From Crotophaga sulcirostris (taxonomy: Eukaryota > Chordata > Aves > Cuculiformes > Crotophagidae), in the NCBI GenBank assembly GCA_013397455.1, contig VYZB01000332.1:221152-285151 (forward strand): DNA of 64,000 nucleotides, given 5' to 3'. Under the pieces are notes generated by a model that was given only the letters and a program-made list of their open reading frames with translations, was not told where the DNA came from and did no database searches. Position 1 is the first letter of the stretch; each line of letters opens with the position of its first letter. The translations under genes were made by a program, and so were the position numbers. This document shows, one piece after another, positions 39,053 to 52,500 of this stretch.

Positions 39053-42000
39053 AGTCAAGTCTAGTCTTCTCAAGAAAGGGAAAAGAAGAAAATCATAACT
39101 AAGATAGATAAACTACAATTCTGTTCTTGCCTCTGAATTGGTGTGGCTCTTCTCCAAACCTAAGTGGCTCTTGTAGATGTTAGCGAGAGTTTCTGTGGTG
39201 TCAGTTATCCAGGACTTTTCTTGGAAAAAAAATCAATAAACTATGTGGACGTAAAAACATATAGAAAAGAACAGAATCAAAAGCAAGTGATTCTAAGAGT
39301 TTGGGGGGAATTACTGCGCTATAACATAGCTATTTGTAACTGGATATTTAGTATTCTCAGCTTTGTTGTGGAGGATCTTCAGATGGCAAAACAAAAGATG
39401 TTTGCTGCTTCATTCAAGCAGAAACAGACTATTATAAGCTATTTTTGATACTATATGAATACCAAATCTCTACCCCTTTTGTATGTCCTTGTGGTAGAAA
39501 AAAAAAGCATATAATTTTGTATCATTAAGATAGAATGCCAGTGGTTTACCCAGACATCTAATTTTAATAGCTACATATTTTGAGGATTTATTACATAGGA
39601 GTGTTTTGGTTCTCTTGCAGATTAGATAAGTGAGCACAGGGAAATGAGTAAATGAGGGCAAAATCCCTTTGAGCAGATAAATATTCGTTGTAACAAAATT
39701 TGTAGCACTTCATTACATAAAAATTTGTTTTAAACCAAACAGTCCTAGTAGTGTTCTTATAGCCCTTGTTGCCAAAAGGAATAAGGCAAGATTTTCAACT
39801 TTTGTTGTAATAAAGCCTCCAGACCTTGTAGCCAGAGGAATAAAACCTTTTTTGTCTTTGACATACACGTAAAATGATGGCTCATCCTACGAGAGTCAAA
39901 TTAAAAAGTAATTTTAAAAAAGAGACAAAGTGAAATATCTTCTAGTGTTCTGTTAATAAAGCCATTCTTCTGATTTTACAGAGACCAATTCCTGGTTTTG
40001 TTAGTGCCCAGGTTGGTAACACTGAGCATAAGTCCCAAATATGTCTTCTGGCACTGTACCAATGCGGGTTAAAACAGAATATATTACCCATTCTCCTAAA
40101 GGCAAGCTTCTGCTGTACCATATTATGGAACCAAGTTATCTGGGAGTTGCAAAGAATACCAGATGGCGGTTGTAGGTTGGCTGGAATTTGCAGTCTCTCT
40201 CGTCTTGCCACATTTTCACCACTTGGAAGCTTCTAAATTATATTGTTCAAATATTTGTCTCCTTGGCCCAATATTCCCTTTCTTTCGTTTTCTGACTCGG
40301 TGCAATTCTTCCTGCTTTCACTAGGTGGGTCCCCACAACAGTGCACTGGGTAAGCGGTTTGTGGAATAGCCTGAACACGTTTAGGTAAATCTATCTCCCA
40401 GTTAGTTCTGTTACCAATCTCTTTGGCAGAGGTTCACTGCACCACGTTTCAATGTACGGTTTAGTGATTTAAGAAACTGATTAGAGAGTTGGGAAGTTGT
40501 CATAAAGGGACTGGATTTGGGGATCTTTCTAGGAGTTTCTAACTTGCCTATTTCAATTGGAAGTGAAAACAAATGTGCTCTTCTTATAGCCAGTCAGGCA
40601 CAGTCCTATCTAGTTTTGCAGTTATTTTACCTTTCAAATGGAGATGCGAAGCTGGCTGGTTAGCAACATTACATATGTTCTTCTTTTCCAAAATCAGAAG
40701 TTAGTCATCTTTCATGCTTTGCAACTTTCCATACTAGTCAAAACCAAAAAAATAATCTTTTTCCATGTGCATTAGGTATTTACTGACTACACAAGTAAAG
40801 TTGTAGTAAAGTTACTACACAAGTAAAGCCAAATCTTTTTGGCTATAATCTTCAGGAACTTTCTTTCTAAGTACAAATATTTTATGTGGGTGTGTACTTA
40901 CATTAAAAAATATCTACCCCCTAAACCTGACCAAAGCAAAACCCAAACACAAAACTTCATTTCTCTCTATCCCATAATGCCCCACAGAGAAGTTTAAGGA
41001 AAAAGAAGTCAGAGATAAGCAATATTTTTAATGTCCTATTAGAAAGCCAGTCTCACCCAATGGTGAGTAGCATAAGAGCTAGACACACATAGCTCTTGAG
41101 CCCTTTGTGATGCCCTCCCCACATCAACCTGAGAGAAAACCGTAAGTCAGGAAGAGGGCAGCTCTTCACTCTGATGATTTTTATAGTTGGAACTATATGG
41201 TGTTTATAAGTCATCATAATGCTCTGAATGAGGAGGCCTGTAGCTTCTCTACTGTCTCCAGTTGTGTCTTTACCCTACAAGGAAAGAGGATGAATTAACC
41301 TGCAGACAGCTCTATACTGGCATGTCCAGGCCATTTCTGATGTTCAGGCTCATACACTTAAGGCTAACTCTCTTTATGGAGGAGTCTGTAACACTGACTT
41401 ACCTTTAGAATGGATAACTTTTACCTCTTGGGGGCTTATCTGAGGGTATCTTTTCAGTACCCACTTCTCATATCTTAGCATCTACAGAAAGAAAATCAAA
41501 AGAGAATGTTAATTATTGTGAGATTTGGCTTTATTTTTTATTCATTTTTTGTTCCCTCTCTCATGCAGGGTCATTAAGTGAATCTGTTTCATATGCTTAT
41601 TTGACATGGTAAGACAATTCATACAGAACTCTAGCAAGAAGTGCAAATTTTAATTGAACGAAAAGTTTTGTTTCGTGTGATTTCTGTTTAGGGAGAAAAG
41701 AAAGGTTTAGAAAACTCTTGCATTATGTACTACAAAGATAAGCTGAAAACTAAAATTGATTGTTTCCTTGCTCAGTAACCAACTTAGGTTAAATAAAATT
41801 GAAAATCATTATTGAATATATTTAAACTCAGAAAATCTCGGTCTGTCAAATAATTATTGCAAGACAAGAGAAAGACTGTCACAGTACTCAGAGGCACAGT
41901 AGTACTTAATGTCAGAGATCTGGCTCAGAATTAATCCTCAAGAGTTACTATAACATCTGATTTCTTGGTTTTAGCAAGTAGGTAGATAGAAATTTGTTTT

Positions 42001-45000
42001 GCCTAAACCAGTTTTAACGATCTCCTTGTCTTCATTTTGATGGCAAGAATCCCAACTTCTGTATTGTTTTTGTTTACTTATGCCTCTAAGTGATGGTTCT
42101 GAACTCCTATGGATATCTCTTCATCATCAAGCTAGTATCAGTTACGATCTCCATTCCTCAGCAGTTACACTGAAATGCAAACACTCCAGGAATCCAGGAG
42201 AGTGAGAAACAGTGAGAAATTCTGATAAAACATTGATTCAGATTTGGAAAGTTCTTGTGTGTCTGAGCCTGGAGACTTGATCTGGGTAGGGGGATATTGT
42301 ACTCTCCTGGATTACAGTCACCCTTCTGCATCCCTGGGCAATTACACAAAGTGTAGTGGGAGTGCCCATCATTTCTACTTCCAGAGTTACAAACCACAAA
42401 ACCAGACATACTATATGGGGTTGGGCTGCTCACACTTGTCTGGCACCAGCATTTCCTCTGGGAAAATGGCAAGAGCAAATAGTAACTTGCCTGTTTGCAT
42501 GTGGGCGTGATCCTCCTGAGAACGTATAATTTGGCACCATGCGCAAGCGAAGGTCAAACTTCCTCAAGCTACGAGTTGTTGACAACATCTCTCAAAATAG
42601 ACATATAAACTATGTAAAGCAGTTTTGGTGCTGCCCTATCTCAACATTACCTTCAAAAACTGTAATTGTTCCCAAGTCACTAAGTCACACTGGTTAGGGA
42701 AGTACGCCTACAGTGAAGGGTGTGAACCACTTAACCTTTGCATCGTTTCCCTTGTCTACAGGCAGAGGGTAACACTTACCAGCCTCATCAGGACCCTGAG
42801 AGATGCAGAGCATGCTTGAACTTTTGTGTGCATTGCTGAATGCTAATGTATTGCTGTCCCACAGTGGCTGTGTTTACAACCCCTGCAATAAAGGCAGTGG
42901 TAAACATTTCAAATACTACCAGTTTCTTGGTCAGATTATTAGCTGTGCAAAATGAGCATTGCATTAAGATTGGTTCCCTGTTTACTGCTCAGAATTTGAA
43001 TGCAGTGAAGCATAGTTGGTGGTGTCACACCTATATCACCAGTGATAGACCTGTCCCTCTTTTACAGGAGGTAGTACAGAAGTGCCAAGTATCACTACTG
43101 TAATGAAATCAGAGGGAGGTAAATATACCATGTAAATATTCCAAGGCATCTTGAGACTGAGAATCAGCAAGTGAACGTTGGCTACAACACAGAAAATTTG
43201 AGAACTGTTAATAAAGAGGATTAAAGAGGTAGACATCCTCTGGACTGTAGCAGGATTTAACGAATGCCTGTGAATGCAACGTTCAATAGCACTCCAAGGC
43301 AAAGCTCAACTGTAACTTGGAGTCTGCACAGAGGGAAAAAAGAAAGCAGCCCAGGATCATGTTACTCATCTGTTTGCAAAGGGCTCTGTTTTCAGAGATG
43401 CCCTCAGGGCTTTCTTTACCTGATCTATCCAAAAAGAAGATGTCTGTCCTTCCCACCCTGCAATCATTCATACATAAACAACTCTAAATACTTTTCTGAC
43501 TGTTCTGCCAGTTGCAGCTCTTCTTGCTTATTCAGTGCCTGCTCTCCTGCCAAAACAACAAACTGAGCTCGTGTGGGTTGTGGTTGGGGCAGAGGCAGGC
43601 AACAGCGGTCTGCTCATTTCCTTTGTTTTTCACATTTCTCTTTGGCCTTTCCTTGGGTAAAATCCAAGGGATGGATCATTGCTTGTTCCACCATGATGCA
43701 GAAAGAACAGACATCGCTTTTCAAACAATGACAGCTTTATGAAGCTTAACAATCTCAGCCAAAGTCTTGATGCTATCATCAGAAATGTCTTTCTTCCTGG
43801 TCCCTGCAGGTGACTGCAGCTGGCAGCAGATCTTTAGACAGTCAGATTCTGTATGTTATCTCTGTTGGACCAAGCCTTTAAATAATTGTACAGGAAGATC
43901 TGGGAAACAGATATGCTATTTCAAGGCATAAATAACATCGTGCTGAGTGCTGCAGAAAGCTTTTATTTAATTTAGTTCGATTTGGTTCAAACATGGTCAT
44001 CTGGTTTGGCTTCCAACCAGGATTTCTGTAGATGTGTGCTCAGTTTCTTCTTAGATCACCGTCATACACAAATCACTTCTCCCTGTGACTCCATTCCTCA
44101 GCTCTTCAATGGGGATAAGATGTTCTTGTCTTACAGGAAAGGGAGATAAGGAGTGATGGCAAGTAAGTTTGTGAGTTTTTCTGGTTTTCTAGTAATAGAG
44201 ATCCATATAAATAGCTGAAACACAGGGCTGAAGTGGCTAGAGTAGTTGCTACTAACAGCAGAGAAATGTGGAGAGCGTCACTGATACACATCAAAGCACG
44301 TTGTATAACAGTGAAATCCATCCCTGTGAAGAAAGACAGACCATGCAAAGTAAAAACTATTTAAGCTGCTGAAGTGGAACTTAAATTTTAGATAATCTAT
44401 CTGACAATGTTGCTGTGATGGTTTAAAGAAGTTTAATTCTTCAGTTTGCGTATTGCCACTTGTGATGGTTACTCAGAGCTTCATTTTAGGTCACAAACTA
44501 TTTTTGATAGTGATCAGCTTCACATTTTAATCTGCAGGTATTAGCCCAAGGCTATTTCTTTGCTTCCAACACACCAAAAGTATTTAACAGAACTAAAAAA
44601 AAAAAAAAAGAACCTTGATAAATTATGCACACATTCCTGTTTGCCTTTTTTTATTTCCCCACCCTTTTTTTACACAGGGGCAATTTCAGCTACCTGGCCT
44701 TTTCTGGAATGCAATCTGGGAGGTGATTTCATTTTTGCTGTGTAAAGAAGAACTGCACAATCCAGCACCCTGCCAGCTAGTGTTGCCACCAGTGTATCAG
44801 CAATAGCCATGAGTCTGAGGTCTAGCAGTTCCCTAACAGCTATGGATCAGAGAGCAGAGAAGCATCAGATGGTTTGACCTACAGTATTTTAGGGTATTTG
44901 CTTGATTCCCAGAAGTCTGGGAGGATCTGGATTCCTTGGCGTCTGGTTGAGCCGGGGAGATAGATTAGGAAGGACTGTTACTGTTTTGCCTTGGCTAAGT

Positions 45001-46367
45001 CCTGGGCAGTTCAATGTGTTATTTTTGTGTATTGCGCACAAGGTTGCTTTAAATCTGCATGTTCTAGGGATGGGGTGTTGGAGGCAAGAGGACAAGCTGA
45101 AGGATATTTTTTTCCTTTACACAGCAGTCTTCACTAAACAATGTTATTGGCAAAATCAGACAGGAGAGAGAAATTCCCTTAGAGTAATGGTAATACACAT
45201 TGCTGTGTCATGCAAACTTTAAGCCACAAGGGTCCAGTCCAATATGGTACTAAGGACCTGATTTCAAAATTATCTAGCTGCCTGTCTCCAGCTGCTACAG
45301 GTTGCTTTTGGAGCACTATAATATGCTGAACAGTTCTGAATGTCAGGATACAAAAGTCCAGTGCTGTAGCTGGACTACAATTGCCAAGCTTTTGTATACA
45401 CAGTGAACTCCATTGACTTCAGTGGGTTTCTTCATAGACAAAAGTGTTCACCTGGAATTAAGTGCTTATCTGTTTTCAGGCACTAGATCACTGATGTTTT
45501 ATGTGCTGTCCAGGAGATATTCTGAACAAAAACCAGAGACTGTAACGTCAGTGATATTTGTGTAAACCACACGACATGTGCTTTCTCAGATCATCCTTTT
45601 ATAATGCAATATTCTTGTAACGGTTCTTACTCTCCTCCACATTCTAAAGCAGAAAATTATTGTGTGCTTTCTGCAGTATATCCCTTCCTGCCAAAGCTGA
45701 CTCAGAACAGAAGGAAAAGACAGCTTTGCTTTTCCAGCTATGGCTTTTAAAAACATTTTTGTCTGATTATGTTAGGCTCCCAGAGAATGTTTCATGGATA
45801 TGTAGCATGTTATGTTATTACTGCAGTGTATTTCTGTCAAACCCTTTATCATTCTGCAGCCCTTTGAAACAGGGAAGACTTGTAAGTCCTGGGTTACAAA
45901 TGAGAAAACAATAGCACAGAACTTAACCCCCACAAGATTTCTCCTGGGCAAAACTCCCACACGGGAGGAGCCTGTTGCCTTCTTTGTTCTTGCCTCAGAC
46001 CACTGACATCTGTGATGGTGAATGAACTATGTAGGATGGGATCCACGCAGAGTACAGGGAGCAAGGAGGCATAACCTGACCTGCCGTAGCTCCCACTTAC
46101 TTCAGTCAAAACTGTGAGCACACAGTACTCTTGAAAGGCAGGTCTAAATGATTTGGCAGTAGACATCCTCTAACTGCTTGTAAGGAAAGTGCTAGTGGAC
46201 ATCTCAGTTACTTTGCTAGTTTGGTTTCTTCCTGACTGGAAGATTAAGAATGTGGTGCAGTAGCAGACATAACCCAATTTGGGGCACCAAGGCAGGCATT
46301 TGCATGGAAGTCTTGTCCTGCCTTTGTTTTCTTATGCAAACAATAATGAATAAAAAAATACAATATT
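39053..46367. other. Non-coding stretch of about 7 kb
   Basis: AT-rich, no interspersed repeat recognised and no exon supported. A 15-bp unit ACTACACAAGTAAAG occurs twice, 28 bp apart (40786-40800 and 40814-40828). Open frames up to 106 codons look random. Confidence 0.6.
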
Positions 46368-46461
46368 GAGATGGTGTTAGTGTTGGGTTATAGGTTGGAC
46401 TTGATGATCTCAGAGGTCTCTTCCAACCTGGTTATACTGTGATACTGTGATACTGTGATAC
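46368..46461 (+). mobile_element. CR1 LINE 3' end with octamer tail
   Basis: Only ~94 bp: GATGGTGTTAGTGTTGGG, TTGGACTTGATGATCTCAGA, GGTCTCTTCCAACC and then tandem ATACTGTG octamers (about 46432-46461). An extreme 5' truncation, the usual outcome of CR1 retrotransposition. Confidence 0.93.
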
Positions 46462-48749
46462 AATTGATAAGCATATTAATAAGTTAATGATTACCTTACT
46501 TAACAATGTTGGCCTTCAGATTGCTGTTAGAAGGCATTTAAGCTAATATAGAGGTCTCAGAACTCTTATTCCGGGTTCCTTGCACAACTATCTGTCTGTA
46601 CTGACAAATTCTTCAGGTTTTCCTCACAACTGCTAAGAGATAGAAACTTTACTCTTTAATAGCATGTATGCATGTGTCTCATGGCCAGGTTAAAGTCCAT
46701 ACTGCTAAAAGAAATGTAGCTAACTCAGGTTTCCAGGTTTATATATATATTTTTTTTTTCTGATGCAACAAAATGAAAAACTCGTAAAACATGTGGACCC
46801 ATCCCAAACTGCAGAGGAACACACTTTAAACCCCAAGACAATGTAAACAGAAAAACATTTGCTACATTGAGGCTTCTGTCCTGGATTTACCCAGACAGTT
46901 CCAAACTCTTTTGTTGTTTTTTTTTTCTCTCAAGTTTCTGGATCGAATTAGATCCACCTGCATCTCACTAACGTATTACATGAGAAATGTAACATTAGAG
47001 AATCTCCTCTGATCGGAGATGCAATTTAGATTGTCAGCTTAAACAAACATGGTAGTGGTGACCCTAAATCTCCAACTTCACTGTTTGCCAAGGAGACTTG
47101 GACTAAAACCTATTATGCAAGTGTTGCTTTTCACCCAGGGACTTGTGCTGTCTGCCTGTGGCTCAGACCTGGCAGCTCCGTGGTAGATCCCCCTCGTGAC
47201 TTGTGGGAGTCCCACAAGGGTGTGTGCTAAGTATTCCATGAGTTTACCGTGTAGCCACCAAGATTCATGATGCTTAAAGTAACCCTGTATTCATATGTCA
47301 GCTCTATTCATATGTCAGATGTGCAGAATCTGCTTTATCACTAGAGAAGGTTTAGGGGTAAAACAATACTTAAGAACATAAACTTTTCAATTATGGAGAA
47401 AATTACGAATAGGTACAAGATGAGTCACTAAGATTATGTTTGGCAATAAAGCCCTTTGGTAGCTGCTCCAGCATCTCATCCACTAAGAGGCTGACAGACT
47501 GACTATTTTCTGCTGTCTGTATCAGACTTGGTTCACCTAGAAAACTTCAGAGTAACATCTTTCCTGTTCTAGTGATAACGAGGTTACTCAGAGTCTCCTG
47601 GAACATCTGTTCTAGCCTAAAGCAGACTGTCTTATCACCTACACCTGGTAACACTTCCCCTTCTTATCTCTTACTACAGGACACTCAGACTCATGTTAAT
47701 GAAGGAGATCAGGTCAGTTCTGTACACCGCTCTCTTTAAAGGGCCTGATTAATTTTTCTTTCGTACACTTTGATTCAAACACTTTGCTGACTTCAGTTTT
47801 GAATTGGTTTGGGGGTTTATTTTTTACTTTATAGGTCCTTTCAGAAGGGTGCTAAATTTTGCAAATCATACCTTATAAATATATAATATGCAATTCATAA
47901 ATAATAAATAATTATTATAATCCATTTGAAAATGCAGCTACAGTTAGCTCATTTTTAGCAATTTAAATGTAATAAATGAAGAAAAATGGATGGTAAAACT
48001 GGGAACTGAAGTTTCTAGAAAGACAGTTTCAGGAGCTTTTAGTTACAGTGCCTTTTTCCTCCTGAGCCCCTCCTACCTCTGCTTAGCAAAGAGATGGGAG
48101 AGTTTAGCCCCTAGATATATTGAATGTATCACTCAAAAATTCTTTGGATTTGTGCATAGGGTTGTGTATAGGGGTGTACAGTCCTCATACCTTTACACTT
48201 CAGGTGGAACCTTTTTCAGGTATTTTTACCTCTGTAAGACTTTTAACTTGGTACAGAATAGACATGGCCTCAGCACAGTATTGACCTGTAATACAGTTGT
48301 CCTTGCATTAAAGGATCTGACACAGCAGTACAATGTTCAGGCAGTCTGTTGAACTGGACTGTTCCAATACGATTTTCTTTATCTACTTTTGATCTCTGGT
48401 TCCTTGGCTCAGTCTTTGTCTTCAGGTTGTGTAAGTCAGTTTGCTATTCTCTGGCTCCCATTATATAATGTTCTGCCTGGTTTTTGTCTGGTCATTTTTA
48501 TCTGTGACTGTATGTTAGGAGTATTTTGGTTCACAAATTCTTAGTTACCTTAGTCCGTCTCAGAATAAAACCTTTCTCTGTCACATTTTCCTACTTCTGC
48601 CTCTGAACAAAGCCACAGAAATTTTGATTGCTACGTGTACTTTGCCTGGCCATTTGAGGTTCCCTGCCACCTAATTTTCTGTGCACAAATCGGATTAAAC
48701 TTGTTTTCAGTTTTCCAACTGTTACTATTTCTATGTCCTCAAAATGATG
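46462..48749. other. Non-coding AT-rich stretch
   Basis: No gene recognised. It has a 17-bp direct repeat CT(G/C)TATTCATATGTCAG, adjacent copies at 47285-47301 and 47302-47318, and a short (AT)n/T-run at about 46740-46760. Confidence 0.6.
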
Positions 48750-49548
48750 GAATTATATAATGGTTTGGGTTAGAAGAGACCTTAAAGGTCATCCAGTTCC
48801 AACCCTTCTGCCATGGGCAGGGACACCTCCCACTCAATCAGGTTGCTCAAAGCCCCATCCAACCTGGCCTTGAACACTTCCAGGGATGGGGCATCCATGA
48901 CTTCTCTGGGCAAACTGTGTCAATGCCTCACCACTCTCACAGGAAAGAATTTCTTCCTAATATCTAATCTAAATTTCCCTTCCTTAAGCTTAAAACCATT
49001 GCCCCTCATCCTGTCTCTGCACTCCCTGATAAAGAGCCCCTCCCCAGCTTTCCTGTAGGTCTCCATTAAGTACTGGAAGGCTGCTCTAAGTTCTCCCTGG
49101 AGCCTTCTCTTCTCCAGACTGAACAACCCCAACTGTCTCAGTCTGCTGTCATATGGGAAGTGCTCCAGCCCTTTGGTCATCTTCATGGCTGTCTTCTGGA
49201 CTCATTCTAACAGTTCCGTGTCCTTCCTGTGCTGAGGACTCCAGAAGTTAATGCAGGACTCCAGGTAGGGTCTCATGAGAGCAGAACAGATGGGGAGAAT
49301 CCCCTCCCTTGACCTGCTGATTACAATTCTTTTGACACAGCCCAGGACATGATTTGCTTTCTGGGCAGCAAACACACATTGCTGGCTCATGTTGAGCTTT
49401 CCATCCACCAGCACTCTCAAATCCCTTCTCCTCAGGGCTGCTCTCAATCCATTCTCCGCCCAGCCTGTATTTGTGCTTGGAATTGCCCCAACCCAGGTGC
49501 AGGACCTTGCACAATGATGATTAAATAGCAATTGCATCCTCACAGCTC
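48750..49548 (-). mobile_element. CR1 LINE 3' fragment, longest in the window
   Basis: About 800 bp. The minus strand encodes pieces of the CR1 ORF2 reverse-transcriptase C-terminus: [57 protein letters not shown] and [20 protein letters not shown], ending FRLDIRKKFFPVRVVRH. Several frameshifts separate these pieces, so the copy is dead. Confidence 0.95.
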
Positions 49549-52500
49549 TGGTAGGCATCAGTTGCCTGAAAAAGTGGGTTGTAAATTTGGCCCACTACAT
49601 TTATTACATCTCTTTGATCTGAGAAGTTTTACTATCACAGTTTAAGACTCTTAGGGACAGTTCATCCAGTCTTAAGTGAGGCTTCTGGGGTTCATGTCAA
49701 CTGTCAGCCTGGAACTAGTACAAAATAAAAATAATTTTCCTATGTTTAGCTCCAGTTGTTGTATCTCATTTTGTGTGGCTGGTGGTACATTTTTCTGAAA
49801 GGCCTCTCTTTAATTAACTTACTTTCCAGCTGACTTGGTAAGATTGCAATATGAGTCTGAAAAATAAATTAAAAAAGAACTGAAATACACTTCTATTATA
49901 TATTAACATGTGTCCTTGTAAAGAAAGGCTGTGATCTGAGTATGCAAAAGCTAATAATTGACCAACTTGTGGTGCCATAATATTTGTTCTATTTATTTTC
50001 GTTGCAGAAAGCATGCAAGCACTTTGGAGGGACACTAAAAAAAAATAAATTTGCAGAATGTTCATGCCAAGTTTAAATAGGCACATTTTAAAATGTTGAG
50101 CAATGATTATCAATGTTTATCACTGAGAGGTCCAAAACTCTTCTGTCTATCAAAAGAGAAAATGTAGATTTTATAGGTTAATGTTAATGCATGAAAAGTA
50201 GCTTTACTGAAGATCTACTGTGATAAAAGCACATGAAAGGAGTGGTTTGTGGTTTTGGTACTCGCGTGAGACAAGCTCAGCATTTCATTTCAGGAAGCTT
50301 CTGAGGGCTCTGCGAGGTGCTCAGCATTTACACAACTGTGTCTGCAAATCACTATAAAACTGAAGCGTATTGTGACATTTGATTTGGAGGAAAAACTTTC
50401 AGTGACTTGCAGTGTCTTGAGAGTACAAAGAGGACAACTCATTCCTGTGACAGTAGTAGCGGCAGAAGGACTTACGTATCCAGTGCCAGACAGTAACTGA
50501 TTGGCCTCCACCCTTGTTTGCCTTCCTTAACTTCTGTGCTTTATTTTTGTTACTCACCGATTGTACTCCTTTTCCTCCAGCTAGAATTGCCCTGTGCTCT
50601 GGAAGTATTTCAGTTCCACAGATTTCATACCACAGGAATATTTCTTCCCTAAAATACTCTGATCTATTACAAAAAGATTTCCTTTTAGTAAGCTTTATTA
50701 CAGTGATCTTTACCTTAAGATTAATTACAGTAATCTTTATCAGGCTCATTGTTAATTGGCTGAGAAGATATTTTGAGTTGCTACACTCATGGTGGTACTT
50801 TCTTTGGCTTCATGGTACTTCCAGGAGATGCCAGGACCTCTGAAAGAGTCTCAGAATGTTCAATGCTATCTCACAGACTGTAGGACTATGACAAAATGAG
50901 TCACTCTTGTCCTTTCCCAGTGAATTTTTGGAGAACTCACCTTTCCTTCTGGGCAAGCACACACATTCTGGGAAAATGTCAAAGGACTCGGAGCATTTGA
51001 GTAGCTATCTTCAAGCCACATTGTTGCAAGGGAATAACGGTCTTTCACCCAAGTGAGTAAATTGTTCAATTTCAGTTTATAACTCAAAATGAGCTTGATA
51101 GATGAGATGATCTGTGGTGCTTTCAATTAGGGTTTGTAGCTTGAGAGCACCAAGATTTTAGGGTTACATTTTTTTTCTCTGAATAAGAGGCAAGCCGAGG
51201 GCTCCATTTGAAGAATATAAACTCAGTTGTTATATCAAGCTGGGAATCTGATACTAATCTTTTGGTAGTCATACCTTGTTGGGTCTGATTCTGAGATAAA
51301 TGTTTACATTCTGTGTGGGGATATATTCCAATCACCTGTTATTCCCCATGTTATACTGTATATAATCCCTTTCATGAATATATTGCTGTTATTATTTTTG
51401 CCCATGTTTCTTGTTGAAAATCTATTCCAGAACTAGCTTACTCTTATATATGAGAAACTTCCTCTAATTCCTTGACAAAATGTATACATGCCTGGTTATT
51501 TTACATTTATTCTGGTATCAATTTTAGATTTCATCTTAATTGAGTTGAGCTGGAGCTGAGAATACTTTCAGAGTCAGGCTGATGCTTTTTTGAAAGAATT
51601 TATAAATCTGTTATTCCAGTGCTCTCCGGTTTTCTTCATGGAGAAAATACGTGTTTCCTCTTGTTCCGCAATGCTTTGATGCCAAGAGATTTTTACTTGC
51701 TTAGAGCAATTTTTCAGTTTTGGGGGAATTGTTTTAATTTGGCTTTTGCAGCTTGAAATATCTGATCTCTCCTAGTAAATCCTAAAGAGAGAAACACTTT
51801 AGACTATCTGGGATCAACTTGGTTTTAATTGCATATTCAGAGGATAAATAATGATGTAGCTTTACTGTGAAAAAAGTTAGTGAGAGACCTATTTTTTTTA
51901 CAGATAAGAACATGGTATCCATCACTCAAAATTAAAGTGGAAGCTGTAAATTTTGGTGTGATTCAGTGATAAATATTAGAGTGAACTTTGAGATATCCTT
52001 GTCGGGGTGTTGGAATTTCCTCAGCTTCCTTTTAGTGCTAATAAGCAGAATGTACTAAAAATATTTTTCCAGAAATTGCCCTAATTTCATGGGACATGTG
52101 TACTCCGGGAGGACTAAGCCTTTTGCTAAGGGATTACTGTCAGATTCTGAAGAGATGAATGCGAAAAGTTGTCCCTTCACCTCCAAACAGCTTAAAATGA
52201 AATGTCTGAGTTTCCACTCCCAGGAGTCAATTCTTGCTGCTGAGCTGAATGACAGTAAACCTTAGGGGTTTGAAGAATGGGGTAATTGTTAGTGGAAATA
52301 CCAAAATGTAAATTCTGAGTATCAAGTGCCTAAGAGTGACATCTGAATATCAAATCTGAATAAACCTTTAAATCAAACACAATGCACTTTGCGTTGTATT
52401 TTGGCAGTGAGATAATATTTGTTTAATATGGATCCTAAAGTCCTGATAAAAACCCAACTTCCGTTACGATGAGATTGCAGATTAGCCCCAACTTTAGTAA

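Noticed and set aside
49202..49558. 118-codon minus-strand frame with reverse-transcriptase-like sequence
   Set aside because: Part of a frameshifted, 5'-truncated CR1 copy; not an intact element.
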